DNA from: Vibrio diazotrophicus
GTDB taxonomy: Bacteria > Pseudomonadota > Gammaproteobacteria > Enterobacterales > Vibrionaceae
Assembly: GCF_038452265.1 (NCBI RefSeq)
Contig: NZ_CP151842.1
Span: 868,001 to 932,000, forward strand
Length of the DNA stretch: 64,000 bases
Reading direction: 5' to 3'
A program made the translations under genes and the position numbers. Every line of letters starts with the position of its first letter. Within the stretch, counting starts at the first letter, position 1. Positions 1 through 9,326 of the stretch are shown here, in pieces. The notes beneath the pieces are model-generated. The model saw nothing but the letters and a program-made list of their open reading frames with translations, was not told where the DNA came from and did no database searches.

Positions 1-921
1 GTATTCTTTACCGGAGATACCATGAACAAAGGCGTTAGGATCGTAGCTAGGGCTTGAGACCATCGCCAGAATGCCGTTGTCTTTTGGATCGAGAACAACC
101 GCCGCTCCACGCCTTCCATCCAGCAGTTTGTGCACGTAAAGTTGTAAGTCGATATCTAGGTTAAGAACAATATCTTTGCCGGGAATTGGCGGAACATATT
201 TGAGCGTGCGGATTATACGGCCACGACTGTTCACTTCAACTTCTTGATAGCCTGCGGTGCCGTGAAGTGTGCTTTCATAATAGCGCTCAATACCCAGTTT
301 GCCGATATCGCGAGTGGCTTGGTAGTTGGCAACTTGTTCGTCTCTTTCAAGGCGCTCGATGTCTTTATCATTGATGCGTGAAACATAACCGATAACGTGA
401 GTCAGCACTTCGCCATAAGGGTAGTAGCGTTTCAAGCTTGCAGTAACGGTAACGCCGGGAAATTTATGTTGTTGTACTGAGAATTTTGCAACCTCAGTTT
501 CTGTTAACTGGGTCAGTAAAGGTACTGAGTTAAAACGACGAGAGTGGCGACGCTCTTTCTCAAACGTCGCTATTTTTTCCGGCGTTATTTCGAGGAATTC
601 TTGCAAGCGAGCGATGGTGCCGTCGATATCTTTCACTTGCTCTGGCGTGATCTCCAAGTTAAACACAGGACGGTTTTCTGCCAATAGGCGTCCGTTTCTG
701 TCGTAGATTAAACCTCGATTTGGTGCGATAGGAACAACTTTAATTCGGTTATCGTTAGAACGAGTTTTATAGTCTTGGTATTGGTTGACCTGAATGTTGT
801 AAAGGTTCGCGATAAGAATACCCATCATGAACACTATGCCAACAAACGAGACCACAGCACGGCTTTTGAAAAGCCGAGCTTCAGCAATGTAATCTCGAAA
901 TGGGTTACTCTTACGTAACAT
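1..921 (-). CDS. mrdA: Penicillin-binding protein 2 (partial, N-terminal 307 codons)
   Basis: Peptidoglycan D,D-transpeptidase of the elongasome, needed for rod shape and working with RodA. Only the N-terminal part lies in the window; the gene runs off the left edge. The translation starts MLRKSNPFRDYIAEAR, has one membrane anchor at about residues 22-40, then NRGLIYDRNGRLLAENRP, typical of the class B PBP pedestal (dimerisation) domain. It stops before the catalytic SxxK serine, so catalytic completeness cannot be judged. The next genes upstream on the same strand are rlmH and rsfS, the usual gamma-proteobacterial order, and only 6 bases separate the rlmH stop from this start, which implies one operon. 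Identification is firm from the motif string and the neighbours. Confidence 0.93.
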   Translation of the reverse strand, partial: MLRKSNPFRDYIAEARLFKSRAVVSFVGIVFMMGILIANLYNIQVNQYQDYKTRSNDNRIKVVPIAPNRGLIYDRNGRLLAENRPVFNLEITPEQVKDIDGTIARLQEFLEITPEKIATFEKERRHSRRFNSVPLLTQLTETEVAKFSVQQHKFPGVTVTASLKRYYPYGEVLTHVIGYVSRINDKDIERLERDEQVANYQATRDIGKLGIERYYESTLHGTAGYQEVEVNSRGRIIRTLKYVPPIPGKDIVLNLDIDLQLYVHKLLDGRRGAAVVLDPKDNGILAMVSSPSYDPNAFVHGISGKEY

Positions 922-927
922 TGATGC

Positions 928-1401
928 CTATTCTCGGTGATATGGATGGTTGGCAGTGATACTCCACGCCCGATACAAGCTTTCGGCCATGACGACGCGA
1001 ACTAACGGATGTGGCAAAGTTAAAGGTGATAAAGACCAGCTTTGTTCAGCCGCCGCTTTACAAGCAGGTGATAACCCTTCTGGACCGCCAATCAAAATGG
1101 ATACGTCTCGCGCGTCTAGCTTCCAACTTTCTAGCTGGCCAGCAAGTTGCTCTGTATCCCAGCGCTTACCGGGAATATCGAGGGTAACAATTCTGTTGCC
1201 TTTTGGCACGGCAGCCAACATTGCTTCGCCTTCTTTTTGCAGTATTCTTGCAATATCAGCGTTTTTACCGCGTTTGCCAGCTGGGATTTCAACTAACTCA
1301 AGTGGCATGTCGTGAGGGAAGCGACGGCGATATTCTTGAAAGCCTTCTTCAACCCATTTAGGCATTTTAGTGCCAACGGCAATAAGCTGAATTTTCACCA
1401 T
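928..1401 (-). CDS. rlmH: 23S rRNA (pseudouridine1915-N3)-methyltransferase RlmH
   Basis: SPOUT-family methyltransferase that methylates pseudouridine 1915 in helix 69 of 23S rRNA on the assembled 70S ribosome, using S-adenosylmethionine. The 157-residue protein has the IGGPEG SAM-binding loop at residues 104-109 and ends in the conserved NHPYHRE tail. A longer reading from 1410 would add three residues, but the ATG at 1401 overlaps the rsfS stop (TAATG) and has GGAG six bases upstream, so I chose it. The one-base overlap implies translational coupling to rsfS. Length and sequence match the family closely. Confidence 0.95.
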   Translation of the reverse strand: MVKIQLIAVGTKMPKWVEEGFQEYRRRFPHDMPLELVEIPAGKRGKNADIARILQKEGEAMLAAVPKGNRIVTLDIPGKRWDTEQLAGQLESWKLDARDVSILIGGPEGLSPACKAAAEQSWSLSPLTLPHPLVRVVMAESLYRAWSITANHPYHRE

Positions 1402-1718
1402 TAGCTCCAAAGTTTTTCTAGTTGGTACATTTCACGCTGTTCTTCCTGCATGACGTGCACCATGGTTGTCCCCATATCGACAACAACCCATTCACCTTCG
1501 TTTTCACCGTCCATACCGAGCGGGTCGAAACCGATTTTCTTCGCTTCACTTGCGACGTGATCAGCAATCGATGAAACGTGACGTTTTGAAGTGCCAGTGC
1601 AAATGATCATGTAATCCGTCACACTTGATTTGCCTTGTACGTCTAGGGTGATGATGTCAACGGCTTTCATGTCGTCAACTTTATCTGCAAGAAAGGTATT
1701 TAATTCTTCGCGTTGCAA
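1401..1718 (-). CDS. rsfS: Ribosomal silencing factor RsfS (TTG start)
   Basis: Binds ribosomal protein uL14 on the 50S subunit and blocks subunit joining when nutrients are scarce. The 105-residue product contains the family core VQGKSSVTDYMIICTGTS and the C-terminal VMQEEQREMYQLEKLW. The start codon is TTG, preceded by AGAGGAA at a suitable distance, and no in-frame ATG fits the family N-terminus. The gene sits between holA and rlmH, as in many gamma-proteobacteria, and its stop overlaps the rlmH start. The weak start codon may lower expression relative to neighbours; that is inference. Confidence 0.94.
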   Translation of the reverse strand: MQREELNTFLADKVDDMKAVDIITLDVQGKSSVTDYMIICTGTSKRHVSSIADHVASEAKKIGFDPLGMDGENEGEWVVVDMGTTMVHVMQEEQREMYQLEKLWS

Positions 1719-1784
1719 GGGGTATTCCTCTGAAATGGTCTATTGGTACTATTTTTACTATTTAGGCGCGCAGTATAACACTGT

Positions 1785-2810
1785 TTAAACTGGCAAAGGG
1801 ATGTTTGCCTGAGGTACGGCGAACTCTACGCTTAATTGATGAAGAAGTGGCCAGCATGGCTGCTCGTATTGAGTTTTAGCCAAGACTTCAATTTGAGCAA
1901 GTAATCTAATTAGGTGCTGCAACTTGCTGAGCGATAGTCTTTGCAGAGCCGCTGAATACAATGGGCGTTTATTCTGCCAGACGCGGTGTTTGTCAAAAAC
2001 AGCACCTATCCCGATGGTGTTAAGTTGCTGTTTCATTTGCAGTAACAGAAACAGTTCCTTTTGCAAGGTACGCATCAAAATGATTGGTTCAATTGCTTCC
2101 GCTTCAAGTTGACGCAGAATTCTTTGTGCACGGTTGGCTTTACCTTCAAGCAACGCATCCATCCAATGAAATGGCGTGAAATGGTTATGTCGATCAAGTG
2201 ACTCCTGAAGGCGAATAAGGGTTAACTGACCATCAGGATAATTGAGGGCCAGTTTTTGTAAGCTTTGCATCAACGCAAATAAATTGCCCTCATGCCATTG
2301 CGCCAGCATCTGAACCGCTTCGGCATCAGGGGTTAAACCCAATGTGCGGCAACGAGCCATAACAAACTGTGGTAAGCGAGATAATTCTGGTGTTAAGCAG
2401 TTAACCAAACAGCCGTTTGCCATCAGTGCTTTAAACCAAGCCGTGTTTTCTTGAGCTTTGGTCAGTTTATTGCCCATGACAATCAAAACGATATCTGGAT
2501 TGAGGTAATCAGCAACAGTCGCTAGAGATTTAGACAAAGCGGCATTAAGTCCTGATTCTGCAATCTCCAATACGATAATTTGCCGGCTACTGAATAGGCT
2601 CAAGGATTGGCAGCAGTCATAAACTTGCGTCCAATCCAAATTGTTATCGACCGTAAAATGATGCTTTTCTTCAAAGCCTTCACTGAGAGCTTTGTTTTCT
2701 ATCGCTTTGACCGATTCTTGAGTCAGCAGTGGCTCGCCACCAAAGATAAGATAAACGGGCAATAACGATCTTTGTAACGAATCGGCAAGTTTATCGGCGT
2801 AAACTCTCAT
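1785..2810 (-). CDS. holA: DNA polymerase III delta subunit
   Basis: Delta subunit of the clamp loader, which opens the beta sliding clamp during replication. The protein has 341 residues, close to the 343 of E. coli HolA. The N-terminal AAA+-like fold (LLPVYLIFGGEPLLTQES) lacks a true Walker A, as expected for delta. The middle and C-terminal regions are rich in helices (RLPQFVMARCR; WHEGNLFALMQSLQKLAL) as in domains II and III. It follows lptE with an 8-base gap, GAAG upstream of the ATG, and precedes rsfS by 66 bases, so it belongs to the leuS-lptE-holA-rsfS-rlmH-mrdA series. Confidence 0.93.
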   Translation of the reverse strand: MRVYADKLADSLQRSLLPVYLIFGGEPLLTQESVKAIENKALSEGFEEKHHFTVDNNLDWTQVYDCCQSLSLFSSRQIIVLEIAESGLNAALSKSLATVADYLNPDIVLIVMGNKLTKAQENTAWFKALMANGCLVNCLTPELSRLPQFVMARCRTLGLTPDAEAVQMLAQWHEGNLFALMQSLQKLALNYPDGQLTLIRLQESLDRHNHFTPFHWMDALLEGKANRAQRILRQLEAEAIEPIILMRTLQKELFLLLQMKQQLNTIGIGAVFDKHRVWQNKRPLYSAALQRLSLSKLQHLIRLLAQIEVLAKTQYEQPCWPLLHQLSVEFAVPQANIPLPV

Positions 2811-2818
2811 TGCTTCAA

Positions 2819-3451
2819 TTACTCAGCGGTTGTTTGAGCCGATGGCTCTTGGTGAGTTTCGATAGTGTCAATGAGATACGATTCGTTTGTCGCAGGTACT
2901 TTAGCTGGCTCTTCAGCTTCTGAAATTTCATCCATAGTACCAGCCTGAATCGTCGCTTTTAGTCGACCCATTTGGCGAACGATTTGTGTCGCGGCCAGTT
3001 TACGCATTTCGCCTTCAATCATGTCGCGCTCAACAGATTTCGCTAAAGCCGTAAGAGGGTTATCTAAGTAACTACGCGTAACACTAGTTGAAAATGTTTT
3101 AGTGCCAATATCAGGTACCGTCACTCGGTATGATGCTCTAAAGGTCAGCTCTTTTTCTGCTGCACGTGTGGTTTGATACAGAGAAAGCGTTCGTTCACTT
3201 ATCCCTTCGCTGATCAAATGAATGTTAGGTACATCATCAGCTGGCTGTACGATTTCAATTTCGTTCATGCGTAATTGACGTGTCACTATGCGAGTAAAGT
3301 TACTGTACTGGTCGTAACTGGTAATAGACAGTTTGCTTAGTTCATCTGGCACATCGTAATCACCGCGCAAGTGAAAGCCGCACGCACTCAGTAAGGTCGC
3401 AGAGAGGAAAACCAGTGACAATTTCAAGAAAGATGAACATGTAAAACGCAT
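2819..3451 (-). CDS. lptE: LPS-assembly lipoprotein LptE
   Basis: Outer-membrane lipoprotein that plugs the LptD barrel and helps insert lipopolysaccharide in the outer leaflet. A type II signal peptide ends in the lipobox LLSAC, giving a lipidated Cys24. The mature start GFHLRGDYDVP is typical of the family (formerly RlpB). The 210-residue length is slightly above E. coli LptE; the extra residues are in an acidic, low-complexity tail after about residue 170. The gene lies between leuS and holA, the conserved location. Confidence 0.92.
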   Translation of the reverse strand: MRFTCSSFLKLSLVFLSATLLSACGFHLRGDYDVPDELSKLSITSYDQYSNFTRIVTRQLRMNEIEIVQPADDVPNIHLISEGISERTLSLYQTTRAAEKELTFRASYRVTVPDIGTKTFSTSVTRSYLDNPLTALAKSVERDMIEGEMRKLAATQIVRQMGRLKATIQAGTMDEISEAEEPAKVPATNESYLIDTIETHQEPSAQTTAE

Positions 3452-3474
3452 GGGATTATTATTCTCGTTAGATT

Positions 3475-3539
3475 ACTTATGTTAGAACACAAAAGTTTAT
3501 GTTCTAACATAAGTAAACAGGGCACAAAGCCCTGTTTAC
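3475..3539. repeat. Two adjoining perfect inverted repeats between leuS and lptE
   Basis: Bases 3475-3488 (ACTTATGTTAGAAC) are exactly complementary to 3501-3514, with a 12-base loop. An 11-base arm GTAAACAGGGC (3513-3523) pairs exactly with 3529-3539 across ACAAA. The two hairpins share two bases. Neither has a T run on the minus strand, so this is not a classic terminator. They lie in the leuS-lptE junction and may slow exonucleases or partly uncouple the genes. Confidence 0.8.
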
Positions 3540-3557
3540 AGACAACATAAGTACGAA

Positions 3558-6134
3558 TTAGTTCGCTACGATATTCAGCAGCTTACCAGGAACGTAGATA
3601 ACTTTACGTACGGTTAAACCTTCAGTAAATTTCACTACGTTTTCGTCATTTAGACCAAGCTCTTCGACTTGCTCTTTAGTCGCATCAGCAGCCACGGTGA
3701 GTTTACCGCGCAATTTGCCGTTTACCTGAACAACGATCAGTTTTTCATCTTCCACTAACGCTGCTTCATCGAACGTAGGCCATGATGCACTATCAATCTC
3801 TGATTCGCCAAGAGCTGTCCACATTTCAAAACAGATGTGTGGTGCGATAGGGTAAAGCATCAGCGTAATCGCTTTTACTGCTTCGTCCAAAATAGCACGA
3901 TCTTGTTCTGATTCCTGTGGTGCTTTAGTCAGCTTGTTCATCAGTTCCATGATTGCTGCAATTGCCGTGTTGAACGTTTGGCGACGAGCGATATCGTCCG
4001 TTACTTTTGCAATTGTTTTGTGAACATCACGACGAAGTGCTTTTTGGTCTGCACTTAGTGCGCTGGCATTAACAGCTACAGCTGCACCTTTCGATGAGTG
4101 CTCGCGAGCCAGTTTCCAAACACGTTTTAGGAAGCGGTTAGCGCCTTCAACGCCAGATTCTTGCCATTCAAGAGTCATGTCTGCTGGAGAAGCAAACATC
4201 ATGAACAGACGTACTGTATCTGCGCCGTATTTATCAACCATCTCTTGTGGGTCAATACCGTTGTTTTTCGACTTAGACATTTTGATCATGCCTGAGTGTT
4301 CAACGCTGCGACCTTGGGTATCTACTGCGGAAGTAATGTTACCTTTACCGTCACGTTCAACCTTCACTTCAGTTGGTGAGATCCACTCTTTTGTGCCTTT
4401 CTCATTTGTCAGGTAGAAAGCATCAGCCAGAACCATGCCTTGGCAAAGTAGCTGTTTGAATGGCTCGTCAGAGGTTACATAACCCGCATCACGTAGCAAT
4501 TTGTGGAAGAAACGAGAGTACAACAGGTGCATACACGCGTGTTCAATACCACCAATGTATTGGTCTACTGGCAGCCAGTAGTTTGCTTTTTCTGGATCTA
4601 GGATGTCATCTGCTTGTGGAGAACAGTAACGAGCGTAGTACCAAGAAGACTCCATGAATGTATCGAATGTATCGGTTTCACGTAGTGCTGGCTCGCCGTT
4701 GAAAGTGGTTTTTGCCCACTCTTTGTCTGCTTTAATTGGGCTGGTAAGGCCATCCATTGTCACGTCTTCAGGCAGAATCACGGGTAGCTGATCTGCTGGT
4801 ACTGGATGTACTTGACCATCTTCAGTCGTCACCATTGGAATTGGCGCACCCCAGTAACGCTGACGAGAGACACCCCAGTCACGTAGACGGAAGTTTACGG
4901 TTTTAACGCCTTTACCTTCTGCTTCAAGTTTCGCAGCAATAGCGTTAAATGCTTCTTGGAATTCAAGACCGTTAAACTCACCTGAATCGAACAATACACC
5001 TTTTTCTGTGTAAGCCGCTTCAGAGATATCTAGATCGCTACCATCAACAGGTTTGATTACAGGAACAATGTCTAGACCGTATTTAGTGGCAAATTCGTAG
5101 TCTCGTTGGTCGTGTGCAGGTACTGCCATTACAGCACCTGTGCCGTAATCCATCAGTACGAAGTTTGCTACGTAAATCGGTACTTCACGACCGTTCAATG
5201 GATGAATCGCAGTAAGGCCAGTTGCCATACCTTTCTTCTCCATTGTCGCAAGTTCTGCTTCTGCAACTTTGGTGTTTTTACACTCATCAATGAAAGTCGC
5301 TAGCGCTGGGTTGCTCGCTGCTGCTTTCGTTGCTAGAGGATGACCAGCTGCGATAGCTACATAAGTTACGCCCATCAGTGTGTCTGGACGAGTGGTGTAC
5401 ACTTCGAGATCTTGAGCTTCATCTTTTACTTCAAACTTAAGCTCAACACCTTCAGAGCGACCGATCCAGTTGCGTTGCATGGTTTTAACCATTTCTGGCC
5501 AGCCTTCAAGCTTGTCTAGATCGTCTAGTAGCTCTTGTGCGTACGCAGTGATTTTAATGAACCACTGTGGAATTTCTTTTTGTTCAACTGGAGTATCACA
5601 ACGCCAGCAACAACCATCTTCTACTTGCTCGTTAGCCAAAACGGTCTGGTCGTTTGGACACCAGTTTACTGAAGATGTTTTTTTGTAAACTAAGCCTTTT
5701 TCGTAAAGCTTAGTGAAAAATTCTTGTTCCCAACGGTAGTACTCAGGACGACAAGTTGCGAATTCGCGATTCCAGTCATAGCCAAAACCCAGCAGTTTAA
5801 GCTGGTTTTTCATGTACTCGATGTTTTCGTATGTCCAAGGCGCTGGTGCTGTCTTGTTTTTTACTGCAGCATTTTCTGCTGGTAGGCCGAACGCATCCCA
5901 ACCGATTGGTTGCATAACGTTCTTGCCTTGTAAGCGTTGGAAGCGAGAAACAACATCACCGATAGTGTAGTTACGAACATGACCCATGTGCAGTCGACCA
6001 CTAGGGTATGGAAACATAGACAGACAGTAGAATTTTTCTTTGTTTGGGTCTTCACTTACAACGAAAGTCTTGTTGTTATCCCAGTGCTGTTGAACTTTTT
6101 GTTCAATATCTTGCGGGTTGTATTGCTCTTGCAT
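3558..6134 (-). CDS. leuS: Leucyl-tRNA synthetase
   Basis: Class I aminoacyl-tRNA synthetase that charges tRNA-Leu in the cytosol. The 858-residue protein carries the HIGH signature as HMGH at residues 49-52 within PYPSGRLHMGHVRNYTIGD, the CP1 editing domain with TTRPDTLMG, and the KMSKS loop in GMIKMSKSKNNG. The C-terminal tRNA-binding part ends in VRKVIYVPGKLLNIVAN. Length equals the bacterial norm (about 860). It heads the minus-strand series with lptE 106 bases downstream and is divergent from the zinc-ribbon gene at 6257. No defects are visible. Confidence 0.97.
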   Translation of the reverse strand: MQEQYNPQDIEQKVQQHWDNNKTFVVSEDPNKEKFYCLSMFPYPSGRLHMGHVRNYTIGDVVSRFQRLQGKNVMQPIGWDAFGLPAENAAVKNKTAPAPWTYENIEYMKNQLKLLGFGYDWNREFATCRPEYYRWEQEFFTKLYEKGLVYKKTSSVNWCPNDQTVLANEQVEDGCCWRCDTPVEQKEIPQWFIKITAYAQELLDDLDKLEGWPEMVKTMQRNWIGRSEGVELKFEVKDEAQDLEVYTTRPDTLMGVTYVAIAAGHPLATKAAASNPALATFIDECKNTKVAEAELATMEKKGMATGLTAIHPLNGREVPIYVANFVLMDYGTGAVMAVPAHDQRDYEFATKYGLDIVPVIKPVDGSDLDISEAAYTEKGVLFDSGEFNGLEFQEAFNAIAAKLEAEGKGVKTVNFRLRDWGVSRQRYWGAPIPMVTTEDGQVHPVPADQLPVILPEDVTMDGLTSPIKADKEWAKTTFNGEPALRETDTFDTFMESSWYYARYCSPQADDILDPEKANYWLPVDQYIGGIEHACMHLLYSRFFHKLLRDAGYVTSDEPFKQLLCQGMVLADAFYLTNEKGTKEWISPTEVKVERDGKGNITSAVDTQGRSVEHSGMIKMSKSKNNGIDPQEMVDKYGADTVRLFMMFASPADMTLEWQESGVEGANRFLKRVWKLAREHSSKGAAVAVNASALSADQKALRRDVHKTIAKVTDDIARRQTFNTAIAAIMELMNKLTKAPQESEQDRAILDEAVKAITLMLYPIAPHICFEMWTALGESEIDSASWPTFDEAALVEDEKLIVVQVNGKLRGKLTVAADATKEQVEELGLNDENVVKFTEGLTVRKVIYVPGKLLNIVAN

Positions 6135-6256
6135 CGATGATATCCGGTTCTCTTGGAATTTGTGAGTTCAGTTTGAACAGACTCTTATAGATCGACATAG
6201 AATACATAAAGGAGCACAGCACAACAATAGCCAATCCGATTTGAAAGAGAGGTCTT

Positions 6257-6727
6257 ATGCCAAAACAAAAATCTGGTTATGAAGCATTACTGAAAGATGT
6301 CGTTGAAACTCTCAAGCATAGCCGTGAGGAAGTCAGCCATATTGTCGAAACTTCTGGCAAAATTGTCAGTGCGGCTAATGATCTAACTAAAGATGAATTA
6401 TCCCTTATTTCTGAATATGTTAAGTCAGATTTAAAAGAGTTCGCTGAAAGTTATGAAGAGAGTAAAAGTGGCCCATTTTACCTGATGATTACCGATTCCA
6501 TCTGGCAAGGGTTGCTTGATATCACCGACAGAACCAAAGTGGAGTGGGTGGAGCTGTTCCAAGATCTGGATCACCAAGGCTTGTATCATGCTGGAGAGAT
6601 GATAGGGCTTGGTGTGCTGGTGTGTGAAAGTTGCGGTCACAAGGTGCAATATAACCACCCTTCAGAGATCGTTCCGTGCATTCGTTGTGGGAATAAAGTG
6701 TTTGGACGCTTACCACTGAAACCTTAG
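6257..6727 (+). CDS. ybeL: Zinc-ribbon protein, YbeL family (DUF1451)
   Basis: A 156-residue cytosolic protein of the YbeL/DUF1451 family, whose function is unknown. The N-terminal two thirds are helical and charged. The C-terminus has two CxxC knuckles, CESCGHKV and CIRCGNKVFG, forming a rubredoxin-like zinc ribbon. The ATG follows GAGAGG. The gene is divergent from leuS; E. coli ybeL is also near leuS. A perfect bidirectional terminator follows it. Family assignment is strong; role unknown. Confidence 0.88.
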   Translation: MPKQKSGYEALLKDVVETLKHSREEVSHIVETSGKIVSAANDLTKDELSLISEYVKSDLKEFAESYEESKSGPFYLMITDSIWQGLLDITDRTKVEWVELFQDLDHQGLYHAGEMIGLGVLVCESCGHKVQYNHPSEIVPCIRCGNKVFGRLPLKP

Positions 6728-6754
6728 CGAACCTTGTATCTTGAGGTAATAAAA

Positions 6755-6778
6755 CAAAAGAGCCTTAAGGCTCTTTTG
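6755..6778. terminator. Bidirectional intrinsic terminator, ybeL and lnt
   Basis: Perfect hairpin: CAAAAGAGCC, loop TTAA, GGCTCTTTTG. It gives a T tract on both strands and separates two converging genes. Confidence 0.93.
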
Positions 6779-6786
6779 ACGTTTAA

Positions 6787-8307
6787 TTAATGACGGTTCT
6801 TTCGTTGGAGAATCAAGCCTAAGGCTAATCCGAACAACGCCCACAAGTAAAGCGGCCAGCTACCAAACCTATGGTAAGGTGTTTGTCCTCGAGTTGGGAT
6901 GACCTCCGCTTTAAGCACACCAGTTTCAAACTGAGGGATCTGCTTTATAATGTTGCCTCGGTAATCGGTCACTGCGGTTACACCATTGTTGGTGGAGCGC
7001 ACGACAGGTTTGCCCATTTCTAACGCTCTCATTCGAGCGATTTCCATATGTTGCAATGGACCAATGGATTTACCAAACCAAGCGTCGTTAGACAGCGTCA
7101 GGATGAAGTCGGTATCTTCATTGACGTTTTCTCGCACTTGCTCGTTGAAAATAATTTCATAGCATAATGCGGAAGCGAACTTAAGACCGTTAACGTTGAT
7201 GTTTGGTTGAATGTAACTGCCTCGGCTAAACGAAGACATAGGTAAGTTAAAGAAAGGCGCAATCGGTCTTAGAATCTCTTCAAATGGGACAAATTCACCA
7301 AACGGAAGCAGGTGGTGTTTGTTATAGCGTCTTGCTGTCTCATATTGATATGCGGTGTTACTGGTTCCGCCGAGAGCTAACACGCTGTTATAGAAGGATT
7401 TGTTTTCATCTTGATTAAGAATGCCAAGGATAATGCCGCTGTTATTAGCACGAGCAAGTTCATCAAGACTTTTCAAATAAGAAGGCAGTTCGTATTCAAA
7501 AGCGGGAACGGCGGCTTCTGGCCAGATGATAATGTCAGCGTCCCAATTCTCACGGCTAAGATCTGTGTATTTCATTATGGTCGGCCAGCGATGAGAAGGT
7601 ACCCATTTCAGTGCTTGTTCAATATTGCCTTGAATTAAAGCAACCTTCGTTGAACGATCGGCTTGTGGTGTGACCCAATGCGCAGAGCGCAAACCGTATC
7701 CAGTGGCAAAGATAACGGCAGGAATTATCAACAAAGACCAAGACTTATTGATAAACGAATACGCCAAACAGCCAGAGCACACCAAAACAAGTAGTGTCAG
7801 AAGCTCTACGCCACCAAGGGGAGCAAAGTTAGCGAGTGGGCTTTCGATTTGACTATAGCCTAACCACAGCCATGGGAAGCCCGTCATAACCCAACCACGT
7901 AACCAGTCAAAGATGAGCCAAAGAATCGGTGCGGCAAGCAGTACTCGAGTTCGGCTATTTGTTTGGAAATATCGATTCAGTACCCATCCGAACAAAGCCG
8001 AATAGATTGCCAGATAAGCGACTAAGAGCACCATCAAGAAGATGCTGGCGATTTTAGGCATGCCACCAAAGGTATCAATACTGACATGAACCCAGCTAAT
8101 CCCGGTGGCAAATTGTCCGATTCCCCACAAGTAGCCTATCCACGCGCCTTTCCTTGCAGACTGTTTATGTAGAAGAAGTAACAGCAGAGCCGGACTGATA
8201 AAGGCCAGCGGCCAAATTTGATATGGAGCGAAAGACAGGGTAGTGAGAGCGCCAACAAAAGCGGCCGCAAGCGGCCGCATCAGGCGATGAGTAAAGTTAT
8301 TATTCAT
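6787..8307 (-). CDS. lnt: Apolipoprotein N-acyltransferase
   Basis: Inner-membrane enzyme that adds the third acyl chain to the N-terminal cysteine of lipoproteins, the step before Lol export. The 506-residue protein has about six to eight membrane segments in residues 10-205, then a periplasmic nitrilase-type domain. The catalytic triad is visible: Glu264 in IWPEAAVP, Lys330 in YNKHHLLPFGE and Cys382 in SALCYEIIF, in line with E. coli Glu267, Lys335 and Cys387. A last membrane segment closes the protein. It follows corC by 44 bases in the conserved phoH-ybeY-corC-lnt operon. Confidence 0.96.
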   Translation of the reverse strand: MNNNFTHRLMRPLAAAFVGALTTLSFAPYQIWPLAFISPALLLLLLHKQSARKGAWIGYLWGIGQFATGISWVHVSIDTFGGMPKIASIFLMVLLVAYLAIYSALFGWVLNRYFQTNSRTRVLLAAPILWLIFDWLRGWVMTGFPWLWLGYSQIESPLANFAPLGGVELLTLLVLVCSGCLAYSFINKSWSLLIIPAVIFATGYGLRSAHWVTPQADRSTKVALIQGNIEQALKWVPSHRWPTIMKYTDLSRENWDADIIIWPEAAVPAFEYELPSYLKSLDELARANNSGIILGILNQDENKSFYNSVLALGGTSNTAYQYETARRYNKHHLLPFGEFVPFEEILRPIAPFFNLPMSSFSRGSYIQPNINVNGLKFASALCYEIIFNEQVRENVNEDTDFILTLSNDAWFGKSIGPLQHMEIARMRALEMGKPVVRSTNNGVTAVTDYRGNIIKQIPQFETGVLKAEVIPTRGQTPYHRFGSWPLYLWALFGLALGLILQRKNRH

Positions 8308-8351
8308 CTGCTACTTTTAATAGACTCTTAGTTGGTAAGAGACAAAAAGAA

Positions 8352-9251
8352 TTATTCTTCAGTAATTTCAGGCATCGATTCCAAATCTGGAATGGTGACC
8401 TGAAGCTGGATAACCCGACGGCTATCAGCTGCGGTAACTTTAAAGCTGTAATTGCCAATTTCAACCACTTCGCCACGAGTCGGTAAATGACCAAATGCCG
8501 TCATCACCATACCGCCGACCGTATCTACTTCGTCATCACTGAATTGTGTTTTGAAAGTATCGTTGAAATCATCAATCGTCGTAAGCGCTTTAACGGCGTA
8601 AGTGTGTTTGCTTAGCTTACGAATTTCCAGCTGTTCTTCGTCATCTGTCTCGTCTTCGATTTCGCCGACAATCTCTTCAAGAATGTCTTCGATTGTGACA
8701 AGGCCAGAAACGCCGCCGAATTCATCAACAACAATTGCCATGTGGTAGCGTTCCTCACGGAACTCTTTTAGTAGACGGTCTACCCGTTTACTTTCAGGCA
8801 CGACGACGGCTGGGCGTATCACCTCTTCGATATCGAAGGGAGTACTATTGGAACCTAAATACTTGAGTAAGTCCTTCGCTAGCAGAATACCTTCAACATG
8901 GTCTTTATCTTCACTGATCACCGGGTAACGAGAGTGCTGTGCATCGGTGATAAGTGCAATCAACGTATCGAGATCGTCGGTACGTGAAATTGTGACCATT
9001 TGAGAGCGAGGGATCATAATATCTCTGACTCGCATCTCTGAAATTTCCATAACACCTTCGAGCATGTCGCGGGTGTCGTGGTCAATTAAGTCATTTACTT
9101 CAGAGTCTCGAATCACATCAACCAATTCTTGGCGATCTTTAGGCTCTCCCTGAAACATTTGACCCAGGCGTTCAAAGAAGGACTTTCTACTCGGACCTTC
9201 AGACTTTTCTTTTTTGCCTTCGTTAGAAGGGGGCGAATTGTCTTCGTTCAT
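8352..9251 (-). CDS. corC: CBS-domain/CorC_HlyC protein (CorC, YbeX)
   Basis: Cytosolic protein named for magnesium and cobalt efflux; in E. coli YbeX is also linked to ribosome metabolism. The 299 residues contain a charged N-terminal segment, a pair of CBS motifs (RVRDIMIPRSQMVTI and the LLKEFREERYHMAIVVDEF stretch, about residues 70-190) that bind adenine nucleotides, and a C-terminal CorC_HlyC transporter-associated domain (about 205-290). It has no membrane segments, as is usual for YbeX. It lies between ybeY and lnt. Confidence 0.92.
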   Translation of the reverse strand: MNEDNSPPSNEGKKEKSEGPSRKSFFERLGQMFQGEPKDRQELVDVIRDSEVNDLIDHDTRDMLEGVMEISEMRVRDIMIPRSQMVTISRTDDLDTLIALITDAQHSRYPVISEDKDHVEGILLAKDLLKYLGSNSTPFDIEEVIRPAVVVPESKRVDRLLKEFREERYHMAIVVDEFGGVSGLVTIEDILEEIVGEIEDETDDEEQLEIRKLSKHTYAVKALTTIDDFNDTFKTQFSDDEVDTVGGMVMTAFGHLPTRGEVVEIGNYSFKVTAADSRRVIQLQVTIPDLESMPEITEE

Positions 9252-9270
9252 TATTTCTCAAATTATTAAC

Positions 9271-9326
9271 GCTACCAAAGTGTGGTAGCTCACAAATAAA
9301 TATAAGGCCAATTTGACCTTATATTT
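9271..9326. other. Two hairpins in the ybeY-corC junction
   Basis: GCTACCA (9271-9277) pairs with 9283-9289, and the ten-base arm AAATATAAGG (9298-9307) pairs exactly with 9317-9326. The second stem is AT-rich. No strong minus-strand T run follows, so I read these as intraoperonic mRNA structures rather than full terminators. Confidence 0.55.

Noticed and set aside
950..1315. 121-codon plus-strand frame
   Set aside because: Antisense to rlmH, no domain.
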